Shown: positions 1-11,548 of the stretch, piece after piece | Layout: each line of letters starts with the position of its first letter | Numbering within the stretch: position 1 is the stretch's first letter | NCBI RefSeq assembly: GCF_025024155.1 | Contig: NW_026251724.1 | Coordinates: 186,001 to 250,000, forward strand | From: Gamsiella multidivaricata | Taxonomy: Eukaryota > Mortierellomycota > Mortierellomycetes > Mortierellales > Mortierellaceae | DNA length: 64,000 bases | Reading direction: 5' to 3' | The notes under the pieces: model-generated | Seen by the model: the letters and a program-made list of their open reading frames with translations, nothing else | What the model was told of the DNA's origin: nothing | The model's database searches: none | Made by a program: the position numbers and the translations under genes

Positions 1-280
1 GAAAACGAGAGAGGGAGAGAGAAAGAGAGAGACGAAGAAGGGCGGTGTGCAGAGAGGGACAGGAGAAAAATAACACGGTGCGGAAAGAGAGAAAGAAGGT
101 GAGGGAAGAGAACCCCTAACTTACCAGTCAGCGACGCGTTGATTCACGCAACCATATGGTCCCTGGACTTATGCTGCCGAGTGTGACGAGGCGGTTGGTG
201 TAAGGCAAGAGATGATTGAAAATGAGAGGGAGTCAGGGTCGACCAGTCTCAGGAAAATTTTTCAGGAACAGGGCGGAAAG

Positions 281-342
281 AAATTATGCAGGGACAGGGC
301 GGTTGGGCACAGGGAAAAAAAATTATGCAGGGACAGGGTGGT
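281..342. repeat. Short direct repeat (about 23 bp, two copies)
   Basis: The segment AAATTATGCAGGGACAGGG occurs at 281-299 and again from about 320, about 38 bp apart with a G-rich spacer. Two copies only; there is no sign of a longer array. Confidence 0.6.
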
Positions 343-354
343 GCAGAACCATTG

Positions 355-981
355 CTACCATGCGACATTGTCCGTCCACAACACACCGTTTTCATCCTCG
401 ATTTCCACGGTGTGCTCCAGTAGCCTTTGCGGCTCCTTTTTTGTCTCGGCTGCTACCCGGAAAACAGCTTCATCGGTCCCGACCATGGTCCTCGTAGGTC
501 CTTCGGTGCAGCGAATTTGGGCTTCCAGCCTCAGCTCCTCCAGTTCCTTTCGTTTTTCAAAGGCTATCTCCCCATGCAACTTCCCCAGCGACACGACTGC
601 GGCAAAAGAGCGTTCCCTGGCGGGCGCCACTTGGTGTCATTCGTCTTTATCCACCATGGTGAAGTCCTTGGCGTCCTCGTCCAATACCTGCTGGTATGCA
701 GCCTTCCTCATGCCCTGTAGTCCTTGGTGTGGGTGATAAACGCTCGATGGTCCACCATTCGATCCAGAAACAGGAAGTGCACCGGTCCCGTTAGTTCTGC
801 TCTGCGCCGCTGGCTGGAACGGTGTGCTGTCCTTGCATGGTTCCTTTATGTTTTTTGAAATCGTTTGACTTCCTCTATCTTGGTCGTAAGGGGTGTAACA
901 AGTGGGGTTGTGTGAAATGTAGCGTACGTAGCCTGCGTCTTTTTTTAAAAAAAAAAATTGCTGGCAATTTAATAGAGGCAT
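355..981 (-). pseudogene. Possible decayed coding region of unknown function
   Basis: Two minus-strand open frames (981-637, then 630-355) follow each other with a frame change and a stop between them. The first is rich in S/T/P/G and ends in an acidic stretch; the second has a charged, helix-prone segment containing E-K-R-K-E-L-E-E-L. I do not recognise a family. Codon usage is less biased than in the confident genes nearby. It may be two exons of a small gene, a frameshifted relic, or chance. Bases 1-354 hold purine-rich sequence and a short direct repeat but nothing I can call a gene. Confidence 0.2.
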
Positions 982-1192
982 TTTTTTTTTTTATAACAAC
1001 TTGTCTCTCGAGTCAATTGACTCTGCGAATCTATCAGACTAACTAGCAAAGATCTACTATCGCTGTCCTCACCACCAAAGCGGAACCGATCCACAGTCGC
1101 CAAAAGACAGGTCACATTCCCCGGGCCTGCCCCTAGGGCCTGCGCAACAATTGCCACACCTCATCAGTGTGTTAAAAGCTGAAAACACCTTG

Positions 1193-1819
1193 TTATAAGA
1201 AGGGTATCTTCCCCATCCCCTCCATGGTTGTCAACCGCCTCCTCCCTTGCAGGCAATCCAGCAGCGTCCGATCCGCTGCGTCTGGGTCAAGCACGGGGCC
1301 AGGGCAGCTCCCGTTTACATGGTCAGCGAGTAATGCACCACACGGACATTGGTCATCGTCGCTAATGTATCCATACCCATCACTCCAGTCCCCTCTCGGT
1401 CCCTTGTATGGAGTTCGTTTCATCTTGGCTGTGATCCCCCATTCTCGCTCTCGAGCAATGGTGGCCTTGCAGCGTGGTTTCCAGATCAGCTCCGTAGCTT
1501 TCTCCTCAATAAAGCCGACGAACTTGTGAATGACCTGGCGCGCAATCGACGATGGCGAGGTAAATAGACTGCCCCACTCCTTGATAAGGCTGACGGGTGT
1601 GATGCCACGGCATAAAACGCTGATGCTCCAGGTCAGATCCGGAGAGCGGTCATAATACTCGTCGCCTTTGAGCATTGATCGGGTCCCGGCGATACAGGAT
1701 AGACCTCGGATGTGGGTCTCGTTGTTAGGACAAACCCATCGAATGGGTTTCGGTGCAGCAGCGGCGGCTCCAGCGCGGGCAAAATTTAATAGAAACAGGA
1801 AATAAAGAAATAAATGCAT
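1193..1819 (-). pseudogene. Possible C-terminal remnant of a LINE-type retroelement
   Basis: A 208-codon open frame. Its first residues are hydrophobic and look like a signal peptide, but the body resembles the region after the reverse-transcriptase domain of fungal LINE-like elements: an amphipathic helix, then I-W-K-P-R-C-K-A-T-I-A and E-R-E-W-G-I, then a Cys/His segment (C-P-C-G-A...H...C-P-G-P). No reverse-transcriptase or endonuclease core lies upstream, so if this is a retroelement it is strongly 5'-truncated. The tRNA-Ala gene begins only 65 bp from its 5' edge. The alternative is a small secreted Cys-containing protein. The family assignment rests on remembered motif style, not a search. 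Confidence 0.35.
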
Positions 1820-1883
1820 GGAAATAATGAAAATTATGGTTATAGAAATATATAGGTTTTAGAAACTGTATTTCTAACGCCAT

Positions 1884-1956
1884 GGGGATCTAGCTCAAAT
1901 GGTAGAGCGCTCGCTTAGCATGCGAGAGGCACTGGGATCGATGCCCAGGTTCTCCA
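1884..1956 (+). tRNA. tRNA-Ala (anticodon AGC)
   Basis: A 73-nt cloverleaf without intron. Acceptor GGGGATC pairs with GTTCTCC, with one T-T mismatch at pair 6-67. The D stem is GCTC/GAGC, the anticodon stem CTCGC/GCGAG around loop TTAGCAT (AGC at positions 34-36), and the T stem CTGGG/CCCAG. The G3:U70 wobble pair and discriminator A73 are the known identity elements of alanine tRNA, which confirms the call independently of the anticodon. T-rich sequence suitable for Pol III termination follows at about 1994-2006. Confidence 0.95.
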
Positions 1957-1971
1957 AAGTTGTCAGGTATT

Positions 1972-1993
1972 CCTCTTCTCTAACGAGAAGAGG
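1972..1993 (+). terminator. 9-bp perfect hairpin plus T-run downstream of tRNA-Ala
   Basis: CCTCTTCTC and GAGAAGAGG pair perfectly around a 4-nt loop, 15 bp after the tRNA, and CTTTCCTTTTT follows. Pol III needs only the T-run; the hairpin may aid release or be chance. Confidence 0.35.
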
Positions 1994-4129
1994 CTTTCCT
2001 TTTTCCTTTGTCAAGGCGCCATTACTGTTGCCATTGATATACGGGACAATCTATTTGGCAACCCCTGCACAAATCCCATGTAAAACAAGACTCGTATCTT
2101 TTGCGAATTTCAAGTCGAAACAACGCGGCGAGAGGTTGAGAACCATTCCTTCCTCCACCTGGCACTCCATGCAACCTTTTGCGACCTTGGGAGAAGCCTT
2201 CTTCATGACGGAAAACAGGATTTTATCGATGACGAAATGGGAAATCAGTTACATTGTGGAGTCCTTTAAGAGACAGATGACGATCTAGCTTAAAGAGCCG
2301 GGGCCAGGTACCATAAGGACTACTGGCATAATCGACATTTAAAAAATGTTGGCCTTACATGGAGTTAGTATAGGGGTTACCAAATAGCAGTGTCAACCTG
2401 GGTTGTCAAATAGATTGTCCCTTACAGATATTGGGATATTAATGGGCGGTGGATGGTCCTACTTTTTAGAAAACGGCTCGACATGTCTATCAGGTTTCGT
2501 AAACAGGGAGGGGGACCAACTCGCCTCAATACTTCTGTATCTCCAACTGCTCCACCACTTTTTCAATCTTATCTACACTTTCTCCTTCGTTTCACCACTA
2601 TTCATCTGATCGCCAGATCCCATATTCAAACCCAACGGTATCGACTGTCTCATACATATCTGTGCTATGCGCCGGCAACACTATCTCTGCTCCTGCTCCT
2701 GCTTCTGATCCAGTATTCCAGTATAACCATCGTATTCCTTGAATTCAAGATATATGCCACATTGAAGGGCACTTTCACAGAGAGTGGTTTCTGGTAATGG
2801 TCGGCAAAGACTATATTGTGAGCTCGGTCGCATGGTTAATCAGGACCCAAGGACGGGTCTCCATCGGGGGAGCATCTAGTCGAGTAACAGTTCCACCTTA
2901 AAATCTTGCGCCCTATCGGGCTGAGGAGCGTTCCTATCGCTCGGGGCTGATGACGGCGGCAGGGTAAGAGGTGGTCTTTTTGCGGGTGGTCTCGATTAAA
3001 GGTTGTTGGTCGTGTCTTTTCTTGTCCGTCGTCTTCAATTTTAAAACGCGAAATTAGATGAGGCTCTTGATATGCTATCCCTTATGGCCAGGTCACTCAG
3101 GATAGAGAGCTGGAATGGGAAGGCGTACTCTCCGTCGTTGATTTGTCAATCGCCCGGAAATCCGGTCTTGTAGAATGGGATCCCTATCGCGAACGTAACA
3201 TAGCCCCGCTTAGGTTACGAGACGGGAGACAAAGGAGGACCGGACAAGCGAGTGTTAGAGTGTAGCGTTTCTTTTTTTTTTTTTTTTTTTTTCATGACAG
3301 TGTTCTGAAAAAACGAGGGACCGGACCTTCCTGTGCGAACCATAGCTAACAAATGCAGCGGAGAGGTACTTGAGCTGGACAATCTTTTAGCTATCCAGGA
3401 TCCAAGTATATGATCCCTGGGATCTGATGGGAGACTCCAGATGTGGGTCCTAGTAGTTCCATCACTTCTGATTCCTTCGTGCTTGGGATAGAGATGTCTA
3501 TAAAGTTATTACATTTTTTTTTTTTTTTTTTTCGTATTGCTTTCGATTCGTAGTCGGCTAGGTTGAATGGATTACAGGAGCATATTGAAAAGAGGAGAAG
3601 AAAGTCGGGTTATGGGATTGTGATTCTCTTCAAAGAAAGAAGCAAGGCCTGCCTTCTTTTTATACCTTTTCGCCAACGTGAGCAGAATGAATATGCTGAC
3701 CCCCCCTCCCTTCTCTCCCTTCTCTCCCTTCTATGCAAAACCAATGAGTTCTTCTTACGGACTCTTTCACCCTTTCAAATACCGGAATCTATAGTCTATC
3801 CGGCGTATTATAGTCCTCGACAACTTCCAAGGACCTACATCGGCATGCGTCAGCTTTTTTTTGACGCGTCCGAAAAAAAAAAAAAAAAAATCGAATGTTG
3901 GCGCCTGATGATGATTTCAACGACTACGCTTACATATTCAACCAATTTCAAGCAATTCACAAATCGTCAATGTTGTTGTTTTGAACAAAAAATATGTATT
4001 AATATGATTTTTTTTTTTTTTTCCTCAAAGGAATGAGGATTCTAATATTTACACGAGAGAGAAAAATTACATGCAAAAGAAACGATGCTTTGTGATGCAG
4101 AGAAATGAAAAAAAAAAGACGCTGCTAAT
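1994..4129. other. Gene-poor interval with T/A homopolymers
   Basis: No open frame here has convincing coding character. It holds T-runs of about 20 nt at 3272-3292 and 3514-3532, A-runs near 3876-3890 and a T-run near 4009-4022, plus short T/C-rich segments. Retroelement or SINE debris is possible, but no terminal repeats or target-site duplications were recognised. The last 100 bases are probably the PEPCK 3' UTR. Confidence 0.5.
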
Positions 4130-5895
4130 TTAGAGCTTGGGTCCGACGGCAATGACATCCTCGGTGGCCTGGTCAGCGTACTTGGTAAAGTTCTCGTTGA
4201 AGAGGTTGGCCAACTTCGTGACAGTGCCGTTGTACTCCTCCTTGGTTCCCTGCCAGGCAACGGCGGGGTTCAAAACCTCGGCGGGAACGCCAGTGACGGC
4301 CTTGGGAATCTGGAGGCCAAACACAGGGTAGGTCTCGTACTCGGCCTTCTTGAGCTCGCCGTTGTGGATGGCATCGATGATGGCGCGAGAGTACTTGAGG
4401 GCAATGCGCTTACCAGTGCCATAGACACCGCCGTTCCAGCCAGTGTTGATCAACCAGGCATCAGCAGTGTGCTCGTGCATCTTCTGAGCCAGCATAGTGG
4501 CGTACTGGGTAGGGTGGAGGACCAAGAAGGGCTGGCCGAAGCAGGCAGAGAAGGTGGCCTCGGGCTCGGTGACACCCTCCTCAGTACCGGCAATCTTGGC
4601 GGTGTATCCAGAGATGAAGTGGTACATAGCCTGGGCCGAGGTCAACTTGGAGACTGGGGGGAGGACACCGAAGGCATCGCAGGTCAACATGATGATGTTC
4701 TTGGGGTGGGCACCAATGCAGGGCAAGAGAGCATTGGGGATGTACTCGATGGGGTAGGCGCAGCGAGTGTTCTCGGTCAAGGACTTGTCAGAGTAATCGA
4801 CCAGGCGAGTGTCCTCGTCAAAGACAACGTTCTCGAGAACAGATCCGAAGCGGATGGCACCGAAAATCTCGGGCTCCTTCTCGGCCGAGAGATCAATGCA
4901 CTTGGCGTAGCAGCCTCCCTCGATGTTGAAGACTCCAGTGTCGGTCCAGACGTGCTCGTCATCTCCAATAAGGGCGCGGGCGGGGTCGGCAGAGAGGGTA
5001 GTCTTGCCGGTTCCGGAGAGACCGAAGAAGAGGGAGGTGTCGCCGTCGGGGCCCTGGTTAGCGGAGGAGTGGAGAGAAAGGACGCCGGCCTTGGGCATGA
5101 GGTAGTGCATGATGGTGAAGACGCCCTTCTTCATCTCTCCGGCGTACTCGGTTCCGAGAATGACCATCTGGCGCAGCTTGAAGTTGATGGAGACCGAGGT
5201 GGTTGAGGTCATGCCGGTGGTGTATCTGTTGGCGGGGAAGGCGCCGGCGTTGAGGATGGTGAAGTCGGGCTCGCCGTAGTTCTTGAGCTCCTCGTCCGTG
5301 GGGCGAATCAACATGTTGCGCATGAACAGGCAGTGGTAGGCGCGGGCGCAGACGACACGGATCTTCAGGCTAGAGATGTCATTGTGGGAAAAAGAAATTA
5401 ATTAGTTGAAAGTAACACTCCGCCTTTTCCCCGCAGAAAATATTGCCGTTTCCAAAAAAAAGACAGGCGCGTGCATGGCGAAGACGAACAAAGGACTTAC
5501 CGGTACTTGGGGTCCCAGCCAGCATATCCGTCAAAGACATAAAGGCGCTCGCGGGTGTTGAGGTAGTCGACAGCGCGCTCGTGGTTGATCAGGAAGGCGT
5601 GCTCGGTCATCTTTGTGTTCACGGGTCCCCACCAGATGTCCTCGGTGGTGCTCTCCTCGTCGACGATACGCTTGTCCTTGGGGGAGCGTCCGGTCTTCTT
5701 TCCGGAGGAGGTGACAAGGGCGCCGGCGGAGGAGACGAAGGTGCCGACCTCATAGCGGAGGGCATCCTCGTAGAGCTTGGCGACGGAGGGGTTGCGGAGG
5801 AGATGGACGTGGGTGTAGTCAATGCCGTCCTTGCCGACAGAGGCCTCGAGCTCGGGGTCGTGCTTGTGGATGGAGGGAGTAGGGGACTTTGTCAT
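4130..5895 (-). CDS. PCK1: Phosphoenolpyruvate carboxykinase (ATP)
   Basis: Cytosolic gluconeogenic enzyme: oxaloacetate + ATP to phosphoenolpyruvate + CO2 + ADP. Exons are 5895-5501 and 5369-4130, with a 131-bp GT-AG intron (5370-5500) splitting the Arg codon in Y-R-L-K; the product is 544 aa, the usual length for the ATP-type family. The P-loop G-L-S-G-T-G-K-T lies at residues 248-255 and the kinase-2 acidic pair at D268-D269 (D-D-E-H-V-W-T-D). Substrate-site segments F-P-A-N-R-Y and the Arg/Lys-rich N-terminal R-S-P-K-D-K are intact. The start is the ATG at 5895, 134 bp from a TATA box; the longer upstream frame is rejected as leader. Wobble positions are strongly G/C-biased, as in a highly expressed gene. 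Confidence 0.97.
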
Positions 5896-6028
5896 CTTGG
5901 TATGGGTTTCTACTGCTTGTTTTTGAGTGGGGAGGGCGAAAGAAGAAGGATGAGGAGGGAAGAGGGAGAATGCGGCTTGGTGAGTTGAGAATAGGATGTC
6001 AAGGAGCGAGCGGAGGAGGAGTGCTAGG

Positions 6029-6036
6029 TATTTATA
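6029..6036 (-). promoter_or_regulatory. TATA box of PCK1
   Basis: TATAAATA on the minus strand, 134 bp upstream of the ATG. Confidence 0.6.
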
Positions 6037-6114
6037 CGATGGCAAAAAGCATGCGAAGGGACAAAGGACCGGAAGGATCAGGAAGCAGAAAGGGACACGG
6101 AACAGGTGGTTCAT

Positions 6115-9100
6115 TCACTGGTTCTTTAGCGTTTTTTTTAAAGTGTAAGTAAGGGACCGATTGAGTCAGCTATTCAGTCTTGAACTGTTGACGGACGGGC
6201 GGATTTATTACACGCACACATGGACCAGCCATCCCCCAGCCATAGTCTAACCATCGCTTTTTTCCCTCTTAGCATGCACAATGGTATTTATTTTTACACA
6301 CCCCGCCCGTTGTTATTTCATACCCCGGACTCTTTTAAACTCTTTTTCGCTTTCTTTTTTTTTTTTATGTATATTGGATCCCTCTTTGTTTATATCCATT
6401 CAATGGAAAACCCTATTGCTCGACTCTTGTTCTGCCTGCCACGGAGGCTGTTTCTGATGACGGTTCAGCCCGGTCTGTTTACAAGCACAACAAAACCCCC
6501 CCCCCCCCCCCCCCTACAATACAGGCCCACGGATCCTTCGAGGCCTTTGACAGCATGTCCTAGTCTATGTCTCTTGTTTAAAAAAGTAAAATAAAAAAGA
6601 CCATGCTTGTTCACTTGCTTTTACACATGCTGCAATGGCAATTGAAATAAGTTGCGATATCTTGGGCCTCTCTAAAGACTCTGAACACAGTGTCGTGTTC
6701 GGTCGAATCAGGCCAAAGAGGAACAAAAAAAAAAATTGCTGGCTGGCCTACACTCGGTCCATCTTCGCGTTTCGCGCCAGAGGTTTCGTCCGCAGACAAT
6801 ACCTTCCAGATAGACAACTGGCAATGATGGGAGGGTAAAAACAAAGACAGAGAGAGAGAGAGAGAGAGTAAAAAAAGGACGCTAAAAAAGAGCGTCGCGA
6901 ATGCATGGACCATGTTAGTCTATTTGTTGGTCCAAAATAATGCCTTCGTATTACACAAGGACGGCCAAACACTTTTCTTTACACCCCATGCACGCAAAAG
7001 GAAGAGAACTCCCAATAAGAGACAACGCGCGTAGGAGTGTCAATTATCAACAGATGAACAGGAGCAACACTCAGCTCAGCTCAGCTCAGGGAAGAAAGTG
7101 CGATGGAATTAAAGGAAAAAGGAGCTAATTATGGGCCCTGTTCTCCACATCGATGGACGGGCTGACAGAGAGACGGACGATGAGGACATTGTTAAGAATT
7201 GCTCCCCCCCCCGATGAAGTTGAAGGCGACGATGACAAAATAAAAGCGGGGTAGTATTGACGTCGCCAATTGGACCTGCCCCTGCCGTGAGAAAAATACA
7301 ATAAGAAAAAGAAAGAACGGCCTAATTCCGAACGACGCCCGCAAGAAAAAAAATAAAAAAAAATAAAAAAACTATTCAAACCCTTCCTTTCCTTCCTTCG
7401 CGCTTTGTCCACCCATTCCCTCAGCGTGCTGACAGTCAGGTCGGATCCTTTCCTGCCCATCCCTTCAGAGTCGCCGCCGACAAATCCCATTCAATATGTA
7501 GTAGACGGTGCCCGCAGGTCAAATATCTTCCTTCCCATGTGCGAGACCATGCCCCGCCCCCGCTCTTGACACAATTGGATTTTTATATGACTCTTCAGCA
7601 AGCGCGCTGATTGGTCAACCCCAGAAAAAAAAAAAAAAAAAAAAGTCCGTCCCCCCCGCTCGTCGCTCGTCGCTCGCTCGAGTATTTTCCACCCCACACA
7701 GAGATCCCTTTTGCCCAAACAAGGAAAGGCGAAAGGGGGGACCCCAACAGACAAAGCCAGGCACCCACAAAGTTAGTCTTCATGAATGTACATGTATATG
7801 TAGTCTACATGTTGCTTTGCAAAGGGCGAGTTTATATACCCTTTTGTCTTGTTGTGTCCATGGCACATGTACCGGTTCTTTGGGGGGAAATCAACTGGGC
7901 TACAACTGCTCCCAATTCAATTCAGAAAACAGCCGCAGAACAAAAGGTCTCTCTCTGTGCATCCGTGGACTCTTTTTATTATATCCCAGTCTCGTCATTT
8001 GCAGCAGCAGCAGCAGCAACAAGCACTCCTCCATCATCGCTGCTTATTTTTCAATTAACCTTTTGGTATATTTGTACCTGACTCTCTCCCCCTTGGTCCC
8101 TTTTGTCAGTCAATAATAATAATAATAATAAAATAAATAATACCATCGATGTCATGGTGAGATCACAAATGGAAAGTGCACTATACACATGCTTTTTTCA
8201 TTCACATGGAATGAAAGGAGGGGTCGCCCGCCTGGCTGGCTTGACGGGTGTCTACTGTAGGAACAGGTAGGAAACTTTATATTGCCATCATCCGGAAACA
8301 TCCGCACACTATTAGTGCCAGGTACCGGACGTGTACGTACGTCATTTCATACATGTCTTTATAATTTTCTCAATGCTGCTTTGTGTGTGTGTGCGTGTGT
8401 GTGTGTGTGCATGCGTGCGTGTCTTTTTTTGTCGCCTGCACTGTTTGTCAGAGTCCGTTCGTTGGGCGATCGCATTTTCTTTTTTGATGATCCTGAAACA
8501 TCCGTTGCACGCACATCTGCAGGGGAGGGGACGTGCTTGGAAAGCGTCTGAGATCACCCCGGACCCATTTCTTTTTTCATTTTCCACACATTTTCATAGA
8601 GACCATGCATCCCCATCAGATATTACTTTTGCACATAGTAGTTTTATTGATTTTTTTAAAGATGGTTTTCATAAATTTTTTTTTCTCGAAACAAAAAAAC
8701 GATGGTTGGACTGCAATTGATGTAGAAAGCGTGCTGCAAAAATGGAGCAGTATGAATGTTAAAAAAGTTGTTAGAAACAAAATAGAACAAAGGAAGCAAG
8801 AAGAGATCTAACAAGAGATCGACATCAAGAGAGAGTAGAACAGGAGCTATCGAATTCGGCAAGGAAAAGAGAAAAAAAAAAGGGGGACATGAAAAGAACC
8901 AAGAAGAAAAAAAACCAACAAGAAAGAAAATGAGGGTTTGCGGAAAGGAGATGAAGAGAAGAAAGTGGGAAAGCAACTAGTTTGGTCGGGATGCCTCCGT
9001 TTTCTTTTGTTCTCTTTGTCAACTCGCCTTGGACCATCGTCTTCTTCATCAAAGTCTCATCTCAGAGTCAATTCTTTTTCTGGGTTCGTCTCTTTTTTTC

Positions 9101-9518
9101 CTTTTTTCTTTTTTTTTGCTCCGCCTTTTTTCTTCTTTTTGTCTAGACTCACAGCGATCTTCTTTTTTTTTTGTTATATAGTTTGGTCGCGTTTCTCGCA
9201 CTCTTCTTTTTTTTTTTTCAACTTTTCCCTTTTTTTTATAACCCGCTCTCCGTTCATGGAGCAAACCAATCCCACCAATCGACAACTGAAAGCAAAATAG
9301 AAGAATAAAAAGAGATTGTCATGATCAACGAAAAAGTAGAACCGCGCAGTTGGTCGTCAACGCAACTCAATCCGAAGGATCAATCCAACATATTGAAAAG
9401 ATGGGGAAACAGATAGAACACATAGAAGGCAAATATTAAAAGAAATACAAAAAAAAAACAAAAACAACTGGGTAAACAACATGAGGGGGAGGGGGAATCG
9501 TACGCGTCAACCGGAGCT
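6115..9518. other. Intergenic region without recognisable genes; microsatellite-rich
   Basis: About 3.4 kb between the PCK1 promoter and the CPA1 stop. It contains a C-run (6496-6514), a GA repeat (about 6849-6868), an A-run (about 7625-7642), a CAG repeat near 8000, a TAA repeat (8112-8143), a TG/GCGTG repeat (8382-8423) and many T-runs between 8640 and 9240. All open frames are low-complexity translations of these tracts. The strong strand asymmetry (A-rich to about 8940, T-rich after it) looks like UTR-type sequence. No RNA gene was recognised. Confidence 0.5.
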
Positions 9519-10925
9519 TTAGACGGCAATCTCGACGGACTTGGGCGCATCCTTGGTCAATCCCTCCGAGACAAAGAAGGGCTTGCTGCTGATCTTGGCC
9601 TTCTCCGCACGAGCGACGTTCAGGAAGTCGTCAAAGAGGTACTCCGTATCCTGGGGGCCTCCCTTCGCCTCGGGGTGGAACTGAACCGACGAGAAGGGCT
9701 TGACCGTGTGGCGGATACCCTCGTTCGAGCCGTCGTTGGCATTGACAAAGTACTTCTCCCATCCGTTAAAGGTCTTGCCCGGGGCCAAAGCAGAGTCCTC
9801 CAAAGCATACCCGTGGTTCTGCGACGTGATGCTGCATCGACCGTTCTGCATGTTAATCGCAGGCTGGTTGTGGCCACGGTTTCCGAACTGCAGCTTGTAC
9901 ACGTCCAGACCAGCGGCCATGCCCATGAGCTGATTGCCCATGCAGATTCCAAAAATGGGCTTGGGCGCAGGGTTCTGGAAGGCTGTGGCCAGGTTCTGGA
10001 CCGTGGCCATGGCAGCGCGTGGATCGCCGGGTCCGTTCGAGATGAAGAGGCCGTCGTACTGATCCATGACCTTGTTGAAGTCGTAGTTCCAGGGGAAGAC
10101 CGTCACTGACGCACCGCGGGCCACCAGACAACGGAGGATGTTTTCCTTGACTCCACAATCAATGAGCGCAATCTTGACATCGCCCATGGGGTTCAACTCA
10201 TAGATTTCCTTGGTGCTCGCCTCCGAGACAAGGTTGCGGGTGTTGGGGTTGGGGAACTCGACCACCTCCTTGTTCTCCAGGACTTCATCGCCGATCTCCA
10301 GCTTCGCGAGGGTCGAGCCCTGGTCACGGAGCAGGTGAACAATGGCGCGAGTGTCGACTCCTGAAATCGCAGGAATGCCCTCACGCGCACACCACTCGCC
10401 GAGGGACTCGACGGCGGTCCAGTGCGAGTACTTGGTCGCATAGTCATTGACAACGATGCCGGAGCACTGGATCTTGTTGGACTCGAAGTACTTGAGCAGT
10501 CCGAACTGATCCTTCTCCTGCGAGGGCACACCGTAGTTTCCGATCAGGGGCTGGGTGAAGACCAAGATCTGGCCACGGTACGAAGGATCGGTCATGGACT
10601 CGGGGTAGCCGACCAAGGACGTGGTGAAGACGGCCTCACCAAAAGACGAGTTCTGGGCGCCGAAGGAAGTGCCGGTGAAGACATGTCCGGACTTCAACTT
10701 GAGGGCAGCAGGCGTAGCCTTGGGGGCAGACGAGTCGAACTGGTAAGGGGCAGAGTACTGGGTGGGCTTCTTGGGCGCAGCCTTGTTGACGGGGAAGACA
10801 GTGTCGGCGACGGTGGCGAGGCTGCGGTGGGGGGCGGCAGCCTTGAAGGCGGCACGGGCGAGGGTAGGGCGCAAGACCACGGAGCGGGTCAAGGCAGAGG
10901 CGGCGGCGAGGCGGAAGATGCTCAT
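9519..10925 (-). CDS. CPA1: Carbamoyl-phosphate synthase, arginine-specific small (glutaminase) subunit, mitochondrial
   Basis: Hydrolyses glutamine and passes ammonia to the large subunit to make carbamoyl phosphate for arginine synthesis. Single-exon, 468 aa. Residues 1 to about 42 are Arg/Ala/Ser-rich without acidic residues until D41, a typical mitochondrial presequence. The N-terminal CPSase domain spans about 75-225 and the class I glutamine amidotransferase about 250-440. The nucleophile is C328 in G-I-C-M-G-N-Q, with H417 and E419 in F-H-P-E; oxyanion-type N-G-P-G-D-P lies at 297-302. This is the fungal arginine-specific enzyme and not the fused pyrimidine CAD-type one. The mRNA leader carries an attenuator-type uORF (11768-11549), and no ATG occurs between that uORF and this start, so translation probably falls with arginine. 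Confidence 0.96.
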   Translation of the reverse strand: MSIFRLAAASALTRSVVLRPTLARAAFKAAAPHRSLATVADTVFPVNKAAPKKPTQYSAPYQFDSSAPKATPAALKLKSGHVFTGTSFGAQNSSFGEAVFTTSLVGYPESMTDPSYRGQILVFTQPLIGNYGVPSQEKDQFGLLKYFESNKIQCSGIVVNDYATKYSHWTAVESLGEWCAREGIPAISGVDTRAIVHLLRDQGSTLAKLEIGDEVLENKEVVEFPNPNTRNLVSEASTKEIYELNPMGDVKIALIDCGVKENILRCLVARGASVTVFPWNYDFNKVMDQYDGLFISNGPGDPRAAMATVQNLATAFQNPAPKPIFGICMGNQLMGMAAGLDVYKLQFGNRGHNQPAINMQNGRCSITSQNHGYALEDSALAPGKTFNGWEKYFVNANDGSNEGIRHTVKPFSSVQFHPEAKGGPQDTEYLFDDFLNVARAEKAKISSKPFFVSEGLTKDAPKSVEIAV

Positions 10926-11548
10926 GTTGGATAGTTGTTTGTGTTGGTTATTTGCTGTTTCTGAATAGTATTCTAGTTTGGCGCTTTTCGATAGGCTGGA
11001 GAGATCGCTTGTCGGAGAGAGACTGCTAATGAGATGTGATATGTATGCGATTTTCTTGATTTTCTTGATTGATAATTTTTTTTCTTTTAGAAAGGCGTAT
11101 TTTTTGCTGAGGCAGTTGTTGATTATAAGAGCTGGGGGTTGGTCTGACCGATGGGATTAATCTCGATGACTTTTGTCGTGGAAGGAACCAGGAGTAGAAA
11201 CCAGGAGGATTAAAACGAAGAGGAATTGAAAAGGGAACTGTGTAAGAATCAAAAAGAGATGGAGAAATCGGCTCAAAAAATTGGTAACCGAAAAAAAAAA
11301 AAAAGATATGTGGGTTAAGATGAAAGAGAGAAACGAGGACGAGGCAGTAAAAGAAGAGAGGAGAGACGAGTAGAAAGACTCGAAAGAAAAGGTTCAATGG
11401 TAAAGAAGAGTGGTGAAAGGATAGTGGCAACGAGGATGGAAAACAGAGGGTGAAAGCGTGCAAGTATGTATAAAACTAGTTGCACTTGGAACAAAAAAAA
11501 AAAAAAAAAGTGGTGCTGTGGTACTGAATAACGGTGTGAATGATGTGC
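10926..11548 (-). promoter_or_regulatory. AUG-free leader between attenuator uORF and CPA1 start
   Basis: These 623 bp contain no ATG in any frame on the sense strand, so the CPA1 ATG is the first start codon after the uORF stop. The stretch is pyrimidine-rich with T-runs on the sense strand. I see no clear additional intron. Confidence 0.75.

Noticed and set aside
4364..5206. 280-codon plus-strand ORF opposite PCK1
   Set aside because: A shadow frame produced by the strong G/C wobble bias of the PCK1 exon; Gly/Val/Glu-rich translation without family features.
7508..8116. 202-codon plus-strand ORF
   Set aside because: Spans an A-run, a CAG repeat and a TAA repeat; overlapping frames are equally long and no family feature is present.
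8331..8720. 129-codon ORF with Cys/Val run
   Set aside because: Translation of the TG microsatellite and T-rich intergenic sequence.
10422..10934. 170-codon plus-strand ORF opposite CPA1
   Set aside because: Antisense shadow of the biased CPA1 codons.
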